A DNA stretch of 6,954 nucleotides, taken from positions 1-6,954 of the forward strand of contig JAFYNW010000420.1 of NCBI GenBank assembly GCA_017547995.1, written 5' to 3'. The notes below the pieces were generated by a model. It did no database searches and was not told the origin of the DNA. It saw only the letters and a list, made by a program, of their open reading frames with translations. How positions within the stretch are numbered: the first letter of the stretch is position 1; every line of letters begins with the position of its first letter. Source of the DNA: Clostridia bacterium (GTDB lineage: Bacteria > Bacillota > Clostridia > Oscillospirales > Butyricicoccaceae). Position numbers and translations under genes: made by a program. Positions 1 through 5,335 of this stretch are shown here, in pieces.

Positions 1-569
1 ACATGGCGGACAGCCTTTTCCTTACAAAATGTGCTGACCTCAAGGGCAAGAAGGTCATCGACATCGGCACGGGCGCAGGCTTCCCTGGTATGCCTCTCCT
101 TATGTATGATGAAACTCTCGACATCACTATGGTGGACAGCACGGGCAAGCGAATTGATTTTATCAACGAGACAATGGGCAAAATCGGCGACTGCAACAAG
201 GCGATTGCCATCACTGCGAGAGCGGAGGACCTTGGTGTTGACAAAAAGCACCGTGAAAAGTATGATTTCGTAACTTCCCGCGCAGTTGCGCCTATGAATA
301 TCCTCGCTGAGCTTACTCTTCCTCTTCTCAAGGTGGGCGGTAAGTTCCTCGCCATGAAGTCGGCTAACGAGGAGGGCGAAAAGGAGCTTAACGACGCGCT
401 TTTCGCTATCAAGACTCTGGGCGGCAAGGTTGTCAAGACAATCGACTATCAGCTTGCATCCGATTGCCCTAAGAGAAGAATCGTCATCATCGAAAAGGTA
501 AAGCCAACAGCCGACGCATACCCAAGAAAATACGCGAAAATCAAGTCAAAACCATTGGGAAGCAAGTAG
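1..569 (+). CDS. rsmG: 16S rRNA (guanine-527-N7)-methyltransferase RsmG, 3' part
   Basis: RsmG (GidB) methylates N7 of G527 in 16S rRNA using S-adenosylmethionine; it is a soluble housekeeping enzyme. The first complete codon is the ATG at 3, but this is an internal Met: the family has an H-x-x-DS motif here (the partial codon 'ac' fits His, followed by M-A-D-S) and normally some 50 more N-terminal residues. About 188 residues of a roughly 240-residue protein are visible. Counting from that Met, the SAM-binding loop IGTGAGFPG is at about 21-29, followed by the acidic MVDSTGKR strand, an A-R-A-E-D segment, and the family motif TSRAVAPMNILAEL leading into LPLLKVGGKF. The basic tail YPRKYAKIKSKPL is the usual RsmG C-terminus. 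In many bacteria the gene follows mnmG, which would lie off the left edge. No terminator with a T tract follows it; a DUF559 gene with palindromic repeats starts just downstream. Family assignment is firm. Confidence 0.95.
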   Translation, partial: MADSLFLTKCADLKGKKVIDIGTGAGFPGMPLLMYDETLDITMVDSTGKRIDFINETMGKIGDCNKAIAITARAEDLGVDKKHREKYDFVTSRAVAPMNILAELTLPLLKVGGKFLAMKSANEEGEKELNDALFAIKTLGGKVVKTIDYQLASDCPKRRIVIIEKVKPTADAYPRKYAKIKSKPLGSK

Positions 570-577
570 GATTCAAA

Positions 578-586
578 TGATATAAT
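578..586 (+). promoter_or_regulatory. Extended -10 promoter candidate for the DUF559 gene
   Basis: TGA followed directly by a perfect TATAAT (581-586) forms an extended -10 element immediately after the rsmG stop codon. The best -35 resemblance, TTGGGA at 555-560, is 20 bases away, which is too far for an ordinary sigma-A promoter, so recognition would rest on the extended -10. Transcription would start near 593, inside the following hairpin repeat, and read into the DUF559 gene. Confidence 0.45.
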
Positions 587-587
587 G

Positions 588-632
588 CCTCCTTCGGGTC
601 GAGGGAGGTGGCACACGAAGTGTGACGGAGGG
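588..632. repeat. Palindromic intergenic repeat (two hairpins) before the DUF559 gene
   Basis: Two adjacent hairpins can be read directly. The first has arms CCTCCTTCG (588-596) and CGAGGGAGG (600-608) around a GGT loop, 9 pairs with one G-T wobble. The second has arms CACAC (612-616) and GTGTG (620-624) around a GAA loop. The segment ends in GGAGGGAG, which also serves as the ribosome binding site of the next gene. From general familiarity this resembles a widespread dispersed palindromic repeat of Firmicutes genomes; that resemblance was not checked by search. Confidence 0.7.
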
Positions 633-639
633 AGCGAAA

Positions 640-1005
640 ATGCCTCAGATGCACAATAAAAGAATTGTAGCAAATGCAAGAGAGCTTCGGAAAAATATGA
701 CAAGGGAAGAAAAGCACTTGTGGTATGATTTCCTGAGCGGATATCCCGTCCGTGTGCTTCGTCAACGTGTTATAGGTAATTATATAGTTGATTTTTACTG
801 TGCAAAAGCCAGAATCGTTATCGAGCTTGATGGCTCACAGCATTATGATGAAGAAGATATCATAAAAGATGCTGAAAGAACGGCAGAACTTAAAAAATAT
901 AACCTTGAGGTTGTCAGAATCCCCAATAATGAGGTGAAAAACAACTTTAATGGTGTATGCGAATATCTGGATAAAATTATAAAGGAAAGAATCGGGGATG
1001 AATAA
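640..1005 (+). CDS. DUF559 domain protein (Vsr-like endonuclease fold)
   Basis: This 121-residue protein is essentially one DUF559 domain, a family related in fold to very-short-patch-repair and other restriction-like endonucleases. Recognised motifs, in order: the N-terminal LRKNMTREEKHLW (about 16-28), RVLRQRVIGNYIVDFYC (38-54) with Asp51, and IVIELDGSQH (59-68) with Glu62 and Asp64, the likely metal-binding core by analogy to PD-(D/E)xK enzymes. These are followed by D-A-E-R-T (77-81) and VVRIPNNEV (91-99). The ATG at 640 is preferred because GGAGG at 627-631 sits a good distance upstream; an in-frame GTG at 622 lies inside the hairpin repeat and lacks such a site. The gene uses many AAA, GAA, ATA and TAT codons and is visibly more AT-rich than its neighbours, which favour AAG, CTC and GGC; this suggests acquisition from elsewhere. 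It is flanked on both sides by palindromic repeats. The substrate and biological role are unknown. Confidence 0.85.
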   Translation: MPQMHNKRIVANARELRKNMTREEKHLWYDFLSGYPVRVLRQRVIGNYIVDFYCAKARIVIELDGSQHYDEEDIIKDAERTAELKKYNLEVVRIPNNEVKNNFNGVCEYLDKIIKERIGDE

Positions 1006-1009
1006 CAAG

Positions 1010-1081
1010 GTATCTGTGATACATCGTAAATAATCCCCCCTGTCCTTTGGACATCCCCCCTTGAATCAAAGGGGGCGAGAT
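1010..1081. repeat. Palindromic repeat cluster after the DUF559 gene
   Basis: Three hairpins follow the stop codon: GTATC/GATAC around TGT (1010-1022), TGTCC/GGACA around TTT (1041-1053), and CCCCCTT/AAGGGGG (1056-1062 with 69-75) around a six-base loop. ATCCCCCC occurs twice, at 1033-1040 and 1053-1060. There is no T tract after the last stem, so it is not a standard terminator. C-run/G-run palindromes of this kind resemble dispersed intergenic repeats often seen beside DUF559 genes (general familiarity, not searched). Confidence 0.65.
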
Positions 1082-1085
1082 TTCT

Positions 1086-1108
1086 ATTCATGCCGAAGGC
1101 TATTCATT
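1086..1108. repeat. Single ATTCAT-flanked hairpin unit
   Basis: ATTCAT (1086-1091), GCC, GAA loop, GGC (1092-1100), a T, then ATTCATT (1102-1108). This is the same design as the units of the array at 2949-3190: a short perfect stem with a three-base loop set between copies of ATTCAT. It lies upstream of the gamma-glutamyltransferase gene, whereas the array lies downstream of it. Confidence 0.6.
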
Positions 1109-1118
1109 CTTATGGTGT

Positions 1119-1150
1119 TTTCTTGTGCCAAAGTTTTATGCCACAAGGAA
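1119..1150 (+). other. Unassigned hairpin in the ggt upstream region
   Basis: TTTCTTGTG (1119-1127) can pair with CACAAGGAA (1142-1150), nine pairs with one G-T wobble, around a 14-base loop. It lies 100 bases upstream of the predicted promoter and no T run follows, so neither a terminator nor a leader role is supported. The remainder of 1151-1250 holds purine-rich GGGAAA/GGAAAA tracts (1180-1199) and an AT-rich stretch; no gene was seen there. Confidence 0.3.
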
Positions 1151-1250
1151 AAGGTTGTAGCAGTTACAAACCAAATCTTGGGAAAGGTGGAAAATGGGAC
1201 GTAAAATTACATATTTTCACATTTTTCCCCACTAACTTTTCGCAAAAAGA

Positions 1251-1280
1251 TTGAAAACAGCAGTGACTCTATGATAAAAT
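1251..1280 (+). promoter_or_regulatory. Sigma-A-type promoter of the gamma-glutamyltransferase gene
   Basis: A -35 element TTGAAA (1251-1256), an 18-base spacer and a -10 element TAAAAT (1275-1280) preceded by TGA (1272-1274), giving an extended -10. Transcription would start near 1287, leaving a leader of about 58 bases before the ATG at 1345. This also argues against translation from the in-frame ATG at 1285, which would sit at or before the transcript start. Confidence 0.6.
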
Positions 1281-1344
1281 TATTATGTGGGTTTCTGCGC
1301 TTAAACAGTGTTCAAAAACAAATATAAAACACGGAGGTTACAAC

Positions 1345-2952
1345 ATGGATTTTAATGTATACCCTTACCCATCCAAGCGCTATGTCAAGTATGGCATAAA
1401 CGGCATGTGTGCAACGTCCAACCATCTTGCGGCTCAGGCAGGTCTTGACATCCTCAAGAAGGGTGGCAACGCTTTTGACGCGGCTATCGCAATGGCAACG
1501 TGCCTCACAGTTCTCGAACCTCAGTCCAACGGCATCGGCGGCGATGCTTACGCAATTCTCACAACAAAAGACGGCAAGATGTACGGCCTTAATTCCACAG
1601 GCTGCGCTCCTGAGCTGATTTCCGCACAGAAGGTGAAGGATCAGGGCTTGGACGCAATGCCAAAGTTCGGCTTTACTCCTGTCACAGTTCCGGGCATTCC
1701 TGCTGCATGGGCAGCAATCAACAATAAGTTCGGTAAGCTCCCTCTCACAGACGTAATGCAGCCTGCGATTACATACGCAAACGAAGGTCAGGCTGTTTCC
1801 TATAAGCTTTCCACATCCATCAAGAGCTACACAAAGACTCTCGAAAAGAACGTGGGCAAGGACGGCGCTTTCAAGTTCTGGCACGATACATTCATGCCTG
1901 ACGGCAGAGCTCCTGAACCAGGCGAAATCTTCTGCAACAAGGGTGCAGGACGCACACTCGAGCTTATCGCAAACTCCAACGCTGAAGAGTTCTACAAGGG
2001 CGAAATCGCTGACAAGATTGACGCATTCAGTAAGGAATACGGCGGCTATATCAGAAAATCTGACCTTGAAAAGCACGAAGCTATGTGGGTAGAGCCTGTT
2101 TCTGCACGATACAGAGGCTATGACGTATGGGAAATCCCACCGAATGGTCAGGGCATCGTTGCTCTTATGGCGCTCAATATCCTCAACAACTTCGAACCAC
2201 ATCAGCGCGACGACATCGAATCTATCCATCGTGAAATCGAAGCAATCAAGATTGCGTTCTCCGATGGTCAGAGATATATCACAGACCCACGCTACATGAA
2301 GGTCAAGACAGAAGACCTCATCTCCCCTGCATACGGCGCAGAAAGAGCTAAGCTCATCGGCAAGAACGCTATTTTGCCTGAGCCTGGCATCCTCCCTCGC
2401 TCCGGTACAGTTTATATGTGTGCAGCTGACGGCGAAGGCAATATGATCTCCTACATCCAGTCCAACTACATGGGCTTCGGCTCAGGTCTCGTTGTTCCTG
2501 GCACAGGTATCCAGCTCCAGAACCGCGGCAACACATTCTCTCTCGATGAAAATCACGATAACTACCTGCTTCCTGGCAAGCGTACTTATCATACAATCAT
2601 CCCTGGCTTCCTTACAAAGGACGGCAAGCCTGTCGGTCCGTTCGGCGTAATGGGCGGCTTTATGCAGCCACAGGGCCACGTTCAGGTAATCCGTAACTTC
2701 GTTGACTGCAATATGAATCCTCAGGCTTGTCTTGATGCTCCAAGATGGCAGTGGATGAAGGGTATGGAAGTTACTTTCGAACAGGGCTTCGGCGACCATA
2801 TCCTTGAAGCTCTCAAGGCAAAGGGCCACGAAGTGCGTTACGAATTCGTACGCGACGGCTTCGGCAGAGGTCAGATGATTTTCCGTACAGAGTTTGGCAC
2901 TCTTATGGGTGGTACAGAACCACGCTGCGAAGGCGAATGCGCAACATGGTAA
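1345..2952 (+). CDS. Gamma-glutamyltransferase-family enzyme (cytosolic GGT-like)
   Basis: An Ntn-hydrolase of the gamma-glutamyltranspeptidase family, expected to split or transfer the gamma-glutamyl group of glutathione-like compounds, or to act as a related acylase. The start at 1345 follows GGAGG (1333-1337) at ideal spacing and gives 535 residues. Motifs from the N-terminus: MCATSNHLAAQAGLDILKKG, GGNAFDAA (40-47), the SNGIGGDAYAIL loop and TVPGIPAAWAA. The autocatalytic site is S-G-T (353-355): Thr355 would become the N-terminal nucleophile after self-cleavage, giving a large subunit of about 354 and a small one of about 181 residues. Further on, QSNYMGFGSG, the GGFMQPQGHVQ segment and a C-terminal GGTEPR complete the family pattern. 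No signal peptide or membrane segment is visible, unlike periplasmic or secreted GGTs, so a cytoplasmic location is inferred; B. subtilis YwrD is a comparable leaderless form. It stands alone with its own promoter. True substrate not determinable from sequence. Confidence 0.93.
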   Translation: MDFNVYPYPSKRYVKYGINGMCATSNHLAAQAGLDILKKGGNAFDAAIAMATCLTVLEPQSNGIGGDAYAILTTKDGKMYGLNSTGCAPELISAQKVKDQGLDAMPKFGFTPVTVPGIPAAWAAINNKFGKLPLTDVMQPAITYANEGQAVSYKLSTSIKSYTKTLEKNVGKDGAFKFWHDTFMPDGRAPEPGEIFCNKGAGRTLELIANSNAEEFYKGEIADKIDAFSKEYGGYIRKSDLEKHEAMWVEPVSARYRGYDVWEIPPNGQGIVALMALNILNNFEPHQRDDIESIHREIEAIKIAFSDGQRYITDPRYMKVKTEDLISPAYGAERAKLIGKNAILPEPGILPRSGTVYMCAADGEGNMISYIQSNYMGFGSGLVVPGTGIQLQNRGNTFSLDENHDNYLLPGKRTYHTIIPGFLTKDGKPVGPFGVMGGFMQPQGHVQVIRNFVDCNMNPQACLDAPRWQWMKGMEVTFEQGFGDHILEALKAKGHEVRYEFVRDGFGRGQMIFRTEFGTLMGGTEPRCEGECATW

Positions 2953-3190
2953 ATCACGCTTGCGTGATTTACGTGAATTGACAGCAAGCTGTCATGAATC
3001 GGCTTGCGCCATGAATTGACTTCGTCATGAATTGTCGCTTTCAGCGACGTTAAGGTGTGGCAAGCCACATTTAATAAATGCGCCGCAGGCACATCAACGT
3101 TCCGAAGGAACAATTCATGCATCGCAGATGCAATTCATGAAATCAATGATTTCAATTCATGCGTTTACGCAATTCATTCTGCACAAGCAG
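2949..3190. repeat. Array of about 12 short hairpins with constant ATGAATT/AATTCAT linkers
   Basis: Beginning on the ggt stop codon, successive short palindromes can be read: GTAAATCACGC/GCGTGATTTAC (2949-2972), GACAGC/GCTGTC (2980-2993), GGC/GCC (3001-3010), TGAC/GTCA (3017-3027), GTCGCT/AGCGAC (3034-3048), TGTGGC/GCCACA (3056-3069), TGCGCC/GGCACA with one mismatch (3079-3093), GTTCC/GGAAC (3099-3111), GCATC/GATGC (3119-3131), GAAATC/GATTTC (3139-3153), GCGT/ACGC (3161-3170) and CTGC/GCAG (3179-3190). Loops are two to four bases, often AA, TT, TTC, GAA or GCA. Linkers are ATGAATT-like at 2973, 2994, 3011 and 3027, and AATTCAT-like at 3112, 3132, 3154 and 3171. Stems differ from unit to unit while pairing is kept. 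The region holds no credible gene. It could act as a transcript 3' structure, a folded single-strand DNA site or a repeat nursery; no function can be assigned. Confidence 0.85.
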
Positions 3191-3209
3191 AAAAATCGCC
3201 ATTCTTATT

Positions 3210-3263
3210 ATATTGCCAAGTCAGGGAGAGCGGGAAACTGCTTTCCTGACCACTTGGTAATAT
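3210..3263 (+). other. Long bulged hairpin with GAAA loop upstream of the ammonia-lyase gene
   Basis: Outer arms 3210-3220 and 3253-3263 form 11 pairs with one G-T wobble. After a CCA bulge (3250-3252), TCAGG (3221-3225) pairs with CCTGA (3245-3249). A one-base bulge (G3226) leads to AGAGCGG (3227-3233) pairing with CTGCTTT (3238-3244), two wobbles, closed by a GAAA loop (3234-3237). That is about 23 pairs in 54 bases. Wobble pairs and a GNRA-type loop favour RNA folding. No T tract follows, so it is not a normal terminator. It could be a 5' leader element of the downstream gene or a relic of an inverted-repeat element. No convincing promoter was found between 3191 and 3311, so whether it is transcribed with that gene is unknown. 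Confidence 0.6.
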
Positions 3264-3311
3264 GTTTGAATATATAAAAACTGAAATATTTTTTATTAGG
3301 AGACGATAAAA

Positions 3312-4550
3312 ATGAAAATCACAAAAGTTTTATGCTCTAAGGGCCGCACAGGCTTCTATTTCGATGACCAGAAGGCTATCAAGGCTGGCGCTAAGTCCGA
3401 CGGTTCCGCTTACATCGGCGAACCAATGACACCTGGCTTCACAGCTGTTCGTCAGGCTGGTGAATCTATCTCCGTTATGATCGTTCTCGAAGACGGTCAG
3501 ATCGCACAGGGCGACTGCGCAGCAGTTCAGTACTCCGGTGCAGGCGGACGTGACCCACTCTTCCTCGCTGAAGACTTCATCCCATTCATCGAAACAGTTG
3601 TTGCTGAAAAGCTCATTGGCAAGGAACTTAACTCCTTCCGTGAACTCGCTGAAATGGTTGACTCCATGATCGACGAAAAGACAGGCAAGCTCATCCACAC
3701 AGCTATCCGTTACGGCGTAACACAGGCTCTCCTCGATGCAGTTGCAAAGGCAAAGCACAAGGTTATGGCTGAAGTTGTTGCTGAAGAATACGGCACAAAG
3801 GTTCTCGATAAGGAAATTCCTATCTTCACACAGTCCGGTGACCTCCGTCACGACAACTCCGACAAGATGATCATCAAGGGCGCTGCAGTTCTTCCTCACG
3901 CTCTCATCAACAACGTTGAAACAAAGCTCGGTAAGGACGGCGAAATCCTCATGGAATACGTAAAGTGGCTCCGTGACCGTATCATCCACCTCCGTTCCAA
4001 CGAAGACTACGTTCCACAGATGCACATCGACGTTTACGGCACAATGGGTATCGCATTCAACAACGACTTCGACAAGATCGCTAAGTACATCACAGAACTT
4101 GCTGAAGCTGCAAAGCCATTCCGCCTTGCTATCGAAGGTCCGGTTGACGTAGGCGAAAGAGAAGCTCAGATGGTTGCTCTCACAGAAATCACAAAGAAGG
4201 TTGACGAACTCGGCTCCGGCGCTCTCATCGTAGCTGACGAATGGTGCAACACTCTCGAAGATATCAAGGAATTCGCAGACCGTCGCTCCGGCCACATGGT
4301 TCAGATCAAGACTCCTGACCTCGGTGGTATCAACAACGTTGCTGAAGCTGTTCTCTACTGTAAGGAAAAGAACATCTACGCTTACCAGGGTGGTACATGT
4401 AACGAAACAGACCGTTCTGCTCAGATCTGCACAAACGTTGCTATGGCAGTTGGTCCTTGCCAGATCCTCGCAAAGCCAGGTATGGGCGTTGACGAAGGCT
4501 TCATGATCGTTTACAACGAAATGCAGAGAATCCTTCGCCTCACAAAGTAA
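3312..4550 (+). CDS. mal: Methylaspartate ammonia-lyase
   Basis: Catalyses the reversible elimination of ammonia from (2S,3S)-3-methylaspartate to mesaconate (EC 4.3.1.2), the second step of the methylaspartate route of glutamate fermentation; cytosolic, in the enolase superfamily. At 412 residues it matches the Clostridium tetanomorphum enzyme (about 413) over its whole length as recalled from memory. Visible landmarks: N-terminal GRTGFYFDDQKAI, CAAVQYSGAGGRDPLFLA, then the barrel with Asp240 (HIDVYG), Glu275 (IEGP) and Asp309 (VADEWCN) as Mg ligands. Lys333 (VQIKTPDLGG) is the catalytic base, with His196 (LPHALINNVE), Gln331, Thr362 and Cys363 (GGTCNE) at the active site, all at a constant two-residue offset from the clostridial numbering. 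AGGAG at 3298-3302 precedes the ATG. Codon use is extremely biased (CTC, ATC, GTT, ACA, AAG), more than in neighbouring genes, implying high expression. Its stop overlaps the next gene's start. Glutamate mutase is not in the window. Confidence 0.97.
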   Translation: MKITKVLCSKGRTGFYFDDQKAIKAGAKSDGSAYIGEPMTPGFTAVRQAGESISVMIVLEDGQIAQGDCAAVQYSGAGGRDPLFLAEDFIPFIETVVAEKLIGKELNSFRELAEMVDSMIDEKTGKLIHTAIRYGVTQALLDAVAKAKHKVMAEVVAEEYGTKVLDKEIPIFTQSGDLRHDNSDKMIIKGAAVLPHALINNVETKLGKDGEILMEYVKWLRDRIIHLRSNEDYVPQMHIDVYGTMGIAFNNDFDKIAKYITELAEAAKPFRLAIEGPVDVGEREAQMVALTEITKKVDELGSGALIVADEWCNTLEDIKEFADRRSGHMVQIKTPDLGGINNVAEAVLYCKEKNIYAYQGGTCNETDRSAQICTNVAMAVGPCQILAKPGMGVDEGFMIVYNEMQRILRLTK

Positions 4551-5056
4551 TGATAACTGAAAAAGTTTATAATGAACTTACAAAGCTGGGCATTTCTTAT
4601 AGAAGTGCCCAGCATTTGCCTGCGGCAACAATGGAAGACTGCAGAGTGATTGCCCAGCAGCTCGGCGCGCCATTCTGCAAGAACCTCTTCCTGTGCAACC
4701 GTCAGGAAACTGAGTTTTTCCTTCTGCTTATGATTGAGGATAAGCCTTTCAAGACAAAGGACGTGTCCAAGACAATCGGCAAGGCTCGTCTTTCCTTCGG
4801 CAAAGACGAAAAGCTCTTTGAGTTTCTGCAGTGCCGTGGCGGCTCTATCAGCCCTATGGGTCTGCTTTTCGACGAGGATATCAACGTAAATCTCATCATC
4901 GATGAGGAGCTTCTCAAGTTCCCTGAGTTCTGCGTTCATCCTTGCGATAACTCCCAGAGCCTTGCAATCAAGACAGAGGACTTCCTCAAGGTTTTCCTCC
5001 GCAAGACAGGCCACATTCCGAATATAATCCATATTGACTATCCGGAAATGGGATAA
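4550..5056 (+). CDS. ProX/YbaK-type aminoacyl-tRNA deacylase
   Basis: A 168-residue, single-domain member of the YbaK/ProX superfamily: free-standing editing enzymes that hydrolyse mischarged tRNA, typically Ala-tRNA(Pro) or Cys-tRNA(Pro), in the cytosol. Supporting motifs: QHLPAATMEDC near the N-terminus, CKNLFLCN (43-50) with the conserved Lys44, a KTIGKARLSF segment, GGSISPMGLL (97-106), which is the substrate-pocket G-S-x-S-P-x-G-L signature, and a C-terminal VHPCDNSQSLAIKTEDFLKVFL followed by GHIPNIIHIDYP. The layout resembles PrdX/ProX proteins of clostridia more than short YbaK. The ATG shares one base with the TAA of the upstream ammonia-lyase gene (TAATG), and no good Shine-Dalgarno sequence lies just upstream, so translation probably depends on reinitiation after that gene. 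A strong terminator follows at once. Family is secure; the exact misacylated tRNA it acts on is not. Confidence 0.88.
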   Translation: MITEKVYNELTKLGISYRSAQHLPAATMEDCRVIAQQLGAPFCKNLFLCNRQETEFFLLLMIEDKPFKTKDVSKTIGKARLSFGKDEKLFEFLQCRGGSISPMGLLFDEDINVNLIIDEELLKFPEFCVHPCDNSQSLAIKTEDFLKVFLRKTGHIPNIIHIDYPEMG

Positions 5057-5060
5057 ATAT

Positions 5061-5087
5061 AAAGCCACTCAATCGAGTGGCTTTTTT
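5061..5087 (+). terminator. Rho-independent terminator of the ammonia-lyase/deacylase operon
   Basis: AAAGCCACTC (5061-5070), AATC loop (5071-5074), GAGTGGC (5075-5081), then six T (5082-5087). The seven-base GC-rich stem is perfect and extends three A-T pairs into the T tract. It begins four bases after the stop codon. Confidence 0.92.
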
Positions 5088-5099
5088 GTTGCGGAGATA

Positions 5100-5196
5100 T
5101 GTCATTCTGAGTCGCAGACGAAGAATCTCCTGCGGTTTGCACAATATTGTAGGGGACGGCGCCCTCGACGTCCCGCGGACAAATCGTGATTTGTCC
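5100..5196. repeat. Two dispersed-type palindromic repeats between operons
   Basis: From 5100 the pattern TGTCATTCTGAG...GAAGAATCT (5100-5130) forms ATTCT/AGAAT with an inner TCG/CGA. It looks like the GTCATTCTGAG-type palindrome found in many genomes (from general familiarity, not searched). A second block follows: GGGACG (5153-5158) pairs with CGTCCC (5169-5174), and GGACAAATC (5177-5185) pairs perfectly with GATTTGTCC (5188-5196) around a two-base loop. No gene was seen in 5088-5335; 5197-5269 is AT-rich sequence leading to the next promoter. Confidence 0.6.
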
Positions 5197-5269
5197 CTGC
5201 CGAATACCCCTGCTTCCACTCACAATTTTTCCTTTAATTTTTTATACAACATTCACAACGGGGTCATTG

Positions 5270-5298
5270 TTGACCTTGCTGATATAATGTGTTATAAT
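5270..5298 (+). promoter_or_regulatory. Strong sigma-A-type promoter of the MFS gene
   Basis: TTGACC (5270-5275), a 17-base spacer and a perfect TATAAT (5293-5298) preceded by TGT (5290-5292), an extended -10. Transcription would start near 5305, leaving a leader of about 30 bases. A second TATAAT at 5283-5288 lies in the spacer but has no -35 element at proper distance. This is the best promoter match in the window. Confidence 0.85.
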
Positions 5299-5335
5299 GA
5301 ATATATTGTAAATCTTCGAAAGGAAGTGTATTCAC

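Noticed and set aside
1056..1082. Terminator after the DUF559 gene
   Set aside because: The C-run/G-run stem is strong but followed by CGAGATTTCT rather than a T tract, and the reverse strand also lacks a T run.
1179..1199. MraZ-box-like TGGGA repeats upstream of ggt
   Set aside because: Three TGGGA/TGGAA copies occur but with spacings of 9 and 7 bases rather than the regular 10-base period, and no cell-division genes follow.
1312..2229. 305-residue open frame on the - strand opposite the GGT gene
   Set aside because: It lies wholly antisense to a gene with clear family motifs, its Cys/Val/Leu-rich translation resembles no family, and it arises from the codon bias of the + strand gene.
2973..3190. 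CRISPR array
   Set aside because: The repeated part is only 7-8 bases and the intervals are themselves palindromes of 9-16 bases; CRISPR repeats and spacers are far longer and spacers are not palindromic. No cas gene is present.
3032..3277. Small + strand open frames through the hairpin array
   Set aside because: The translation only repeats the linker (Ile-His/Phe-Met type residues), lacks a ribosome binding site, and the sequence pattern is explained by palindromes rather than codons.
3266..3292. Promoter TTGAAT...TATTTT before the ammonia-lyase gene
   Set aside because: The spacer is only 15 bases and the -10 match weak in an AT-rich stretch where such matches are expected by chance.
3330..4295. 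321-residue open frame on the - strand opposite the ammonia-lyase gene
   Set aside because: Antisense shadow: the very strong codon bias of mal removes stop codons on the opposite strand. Its translation is Cys/Val-rich and has no start context.
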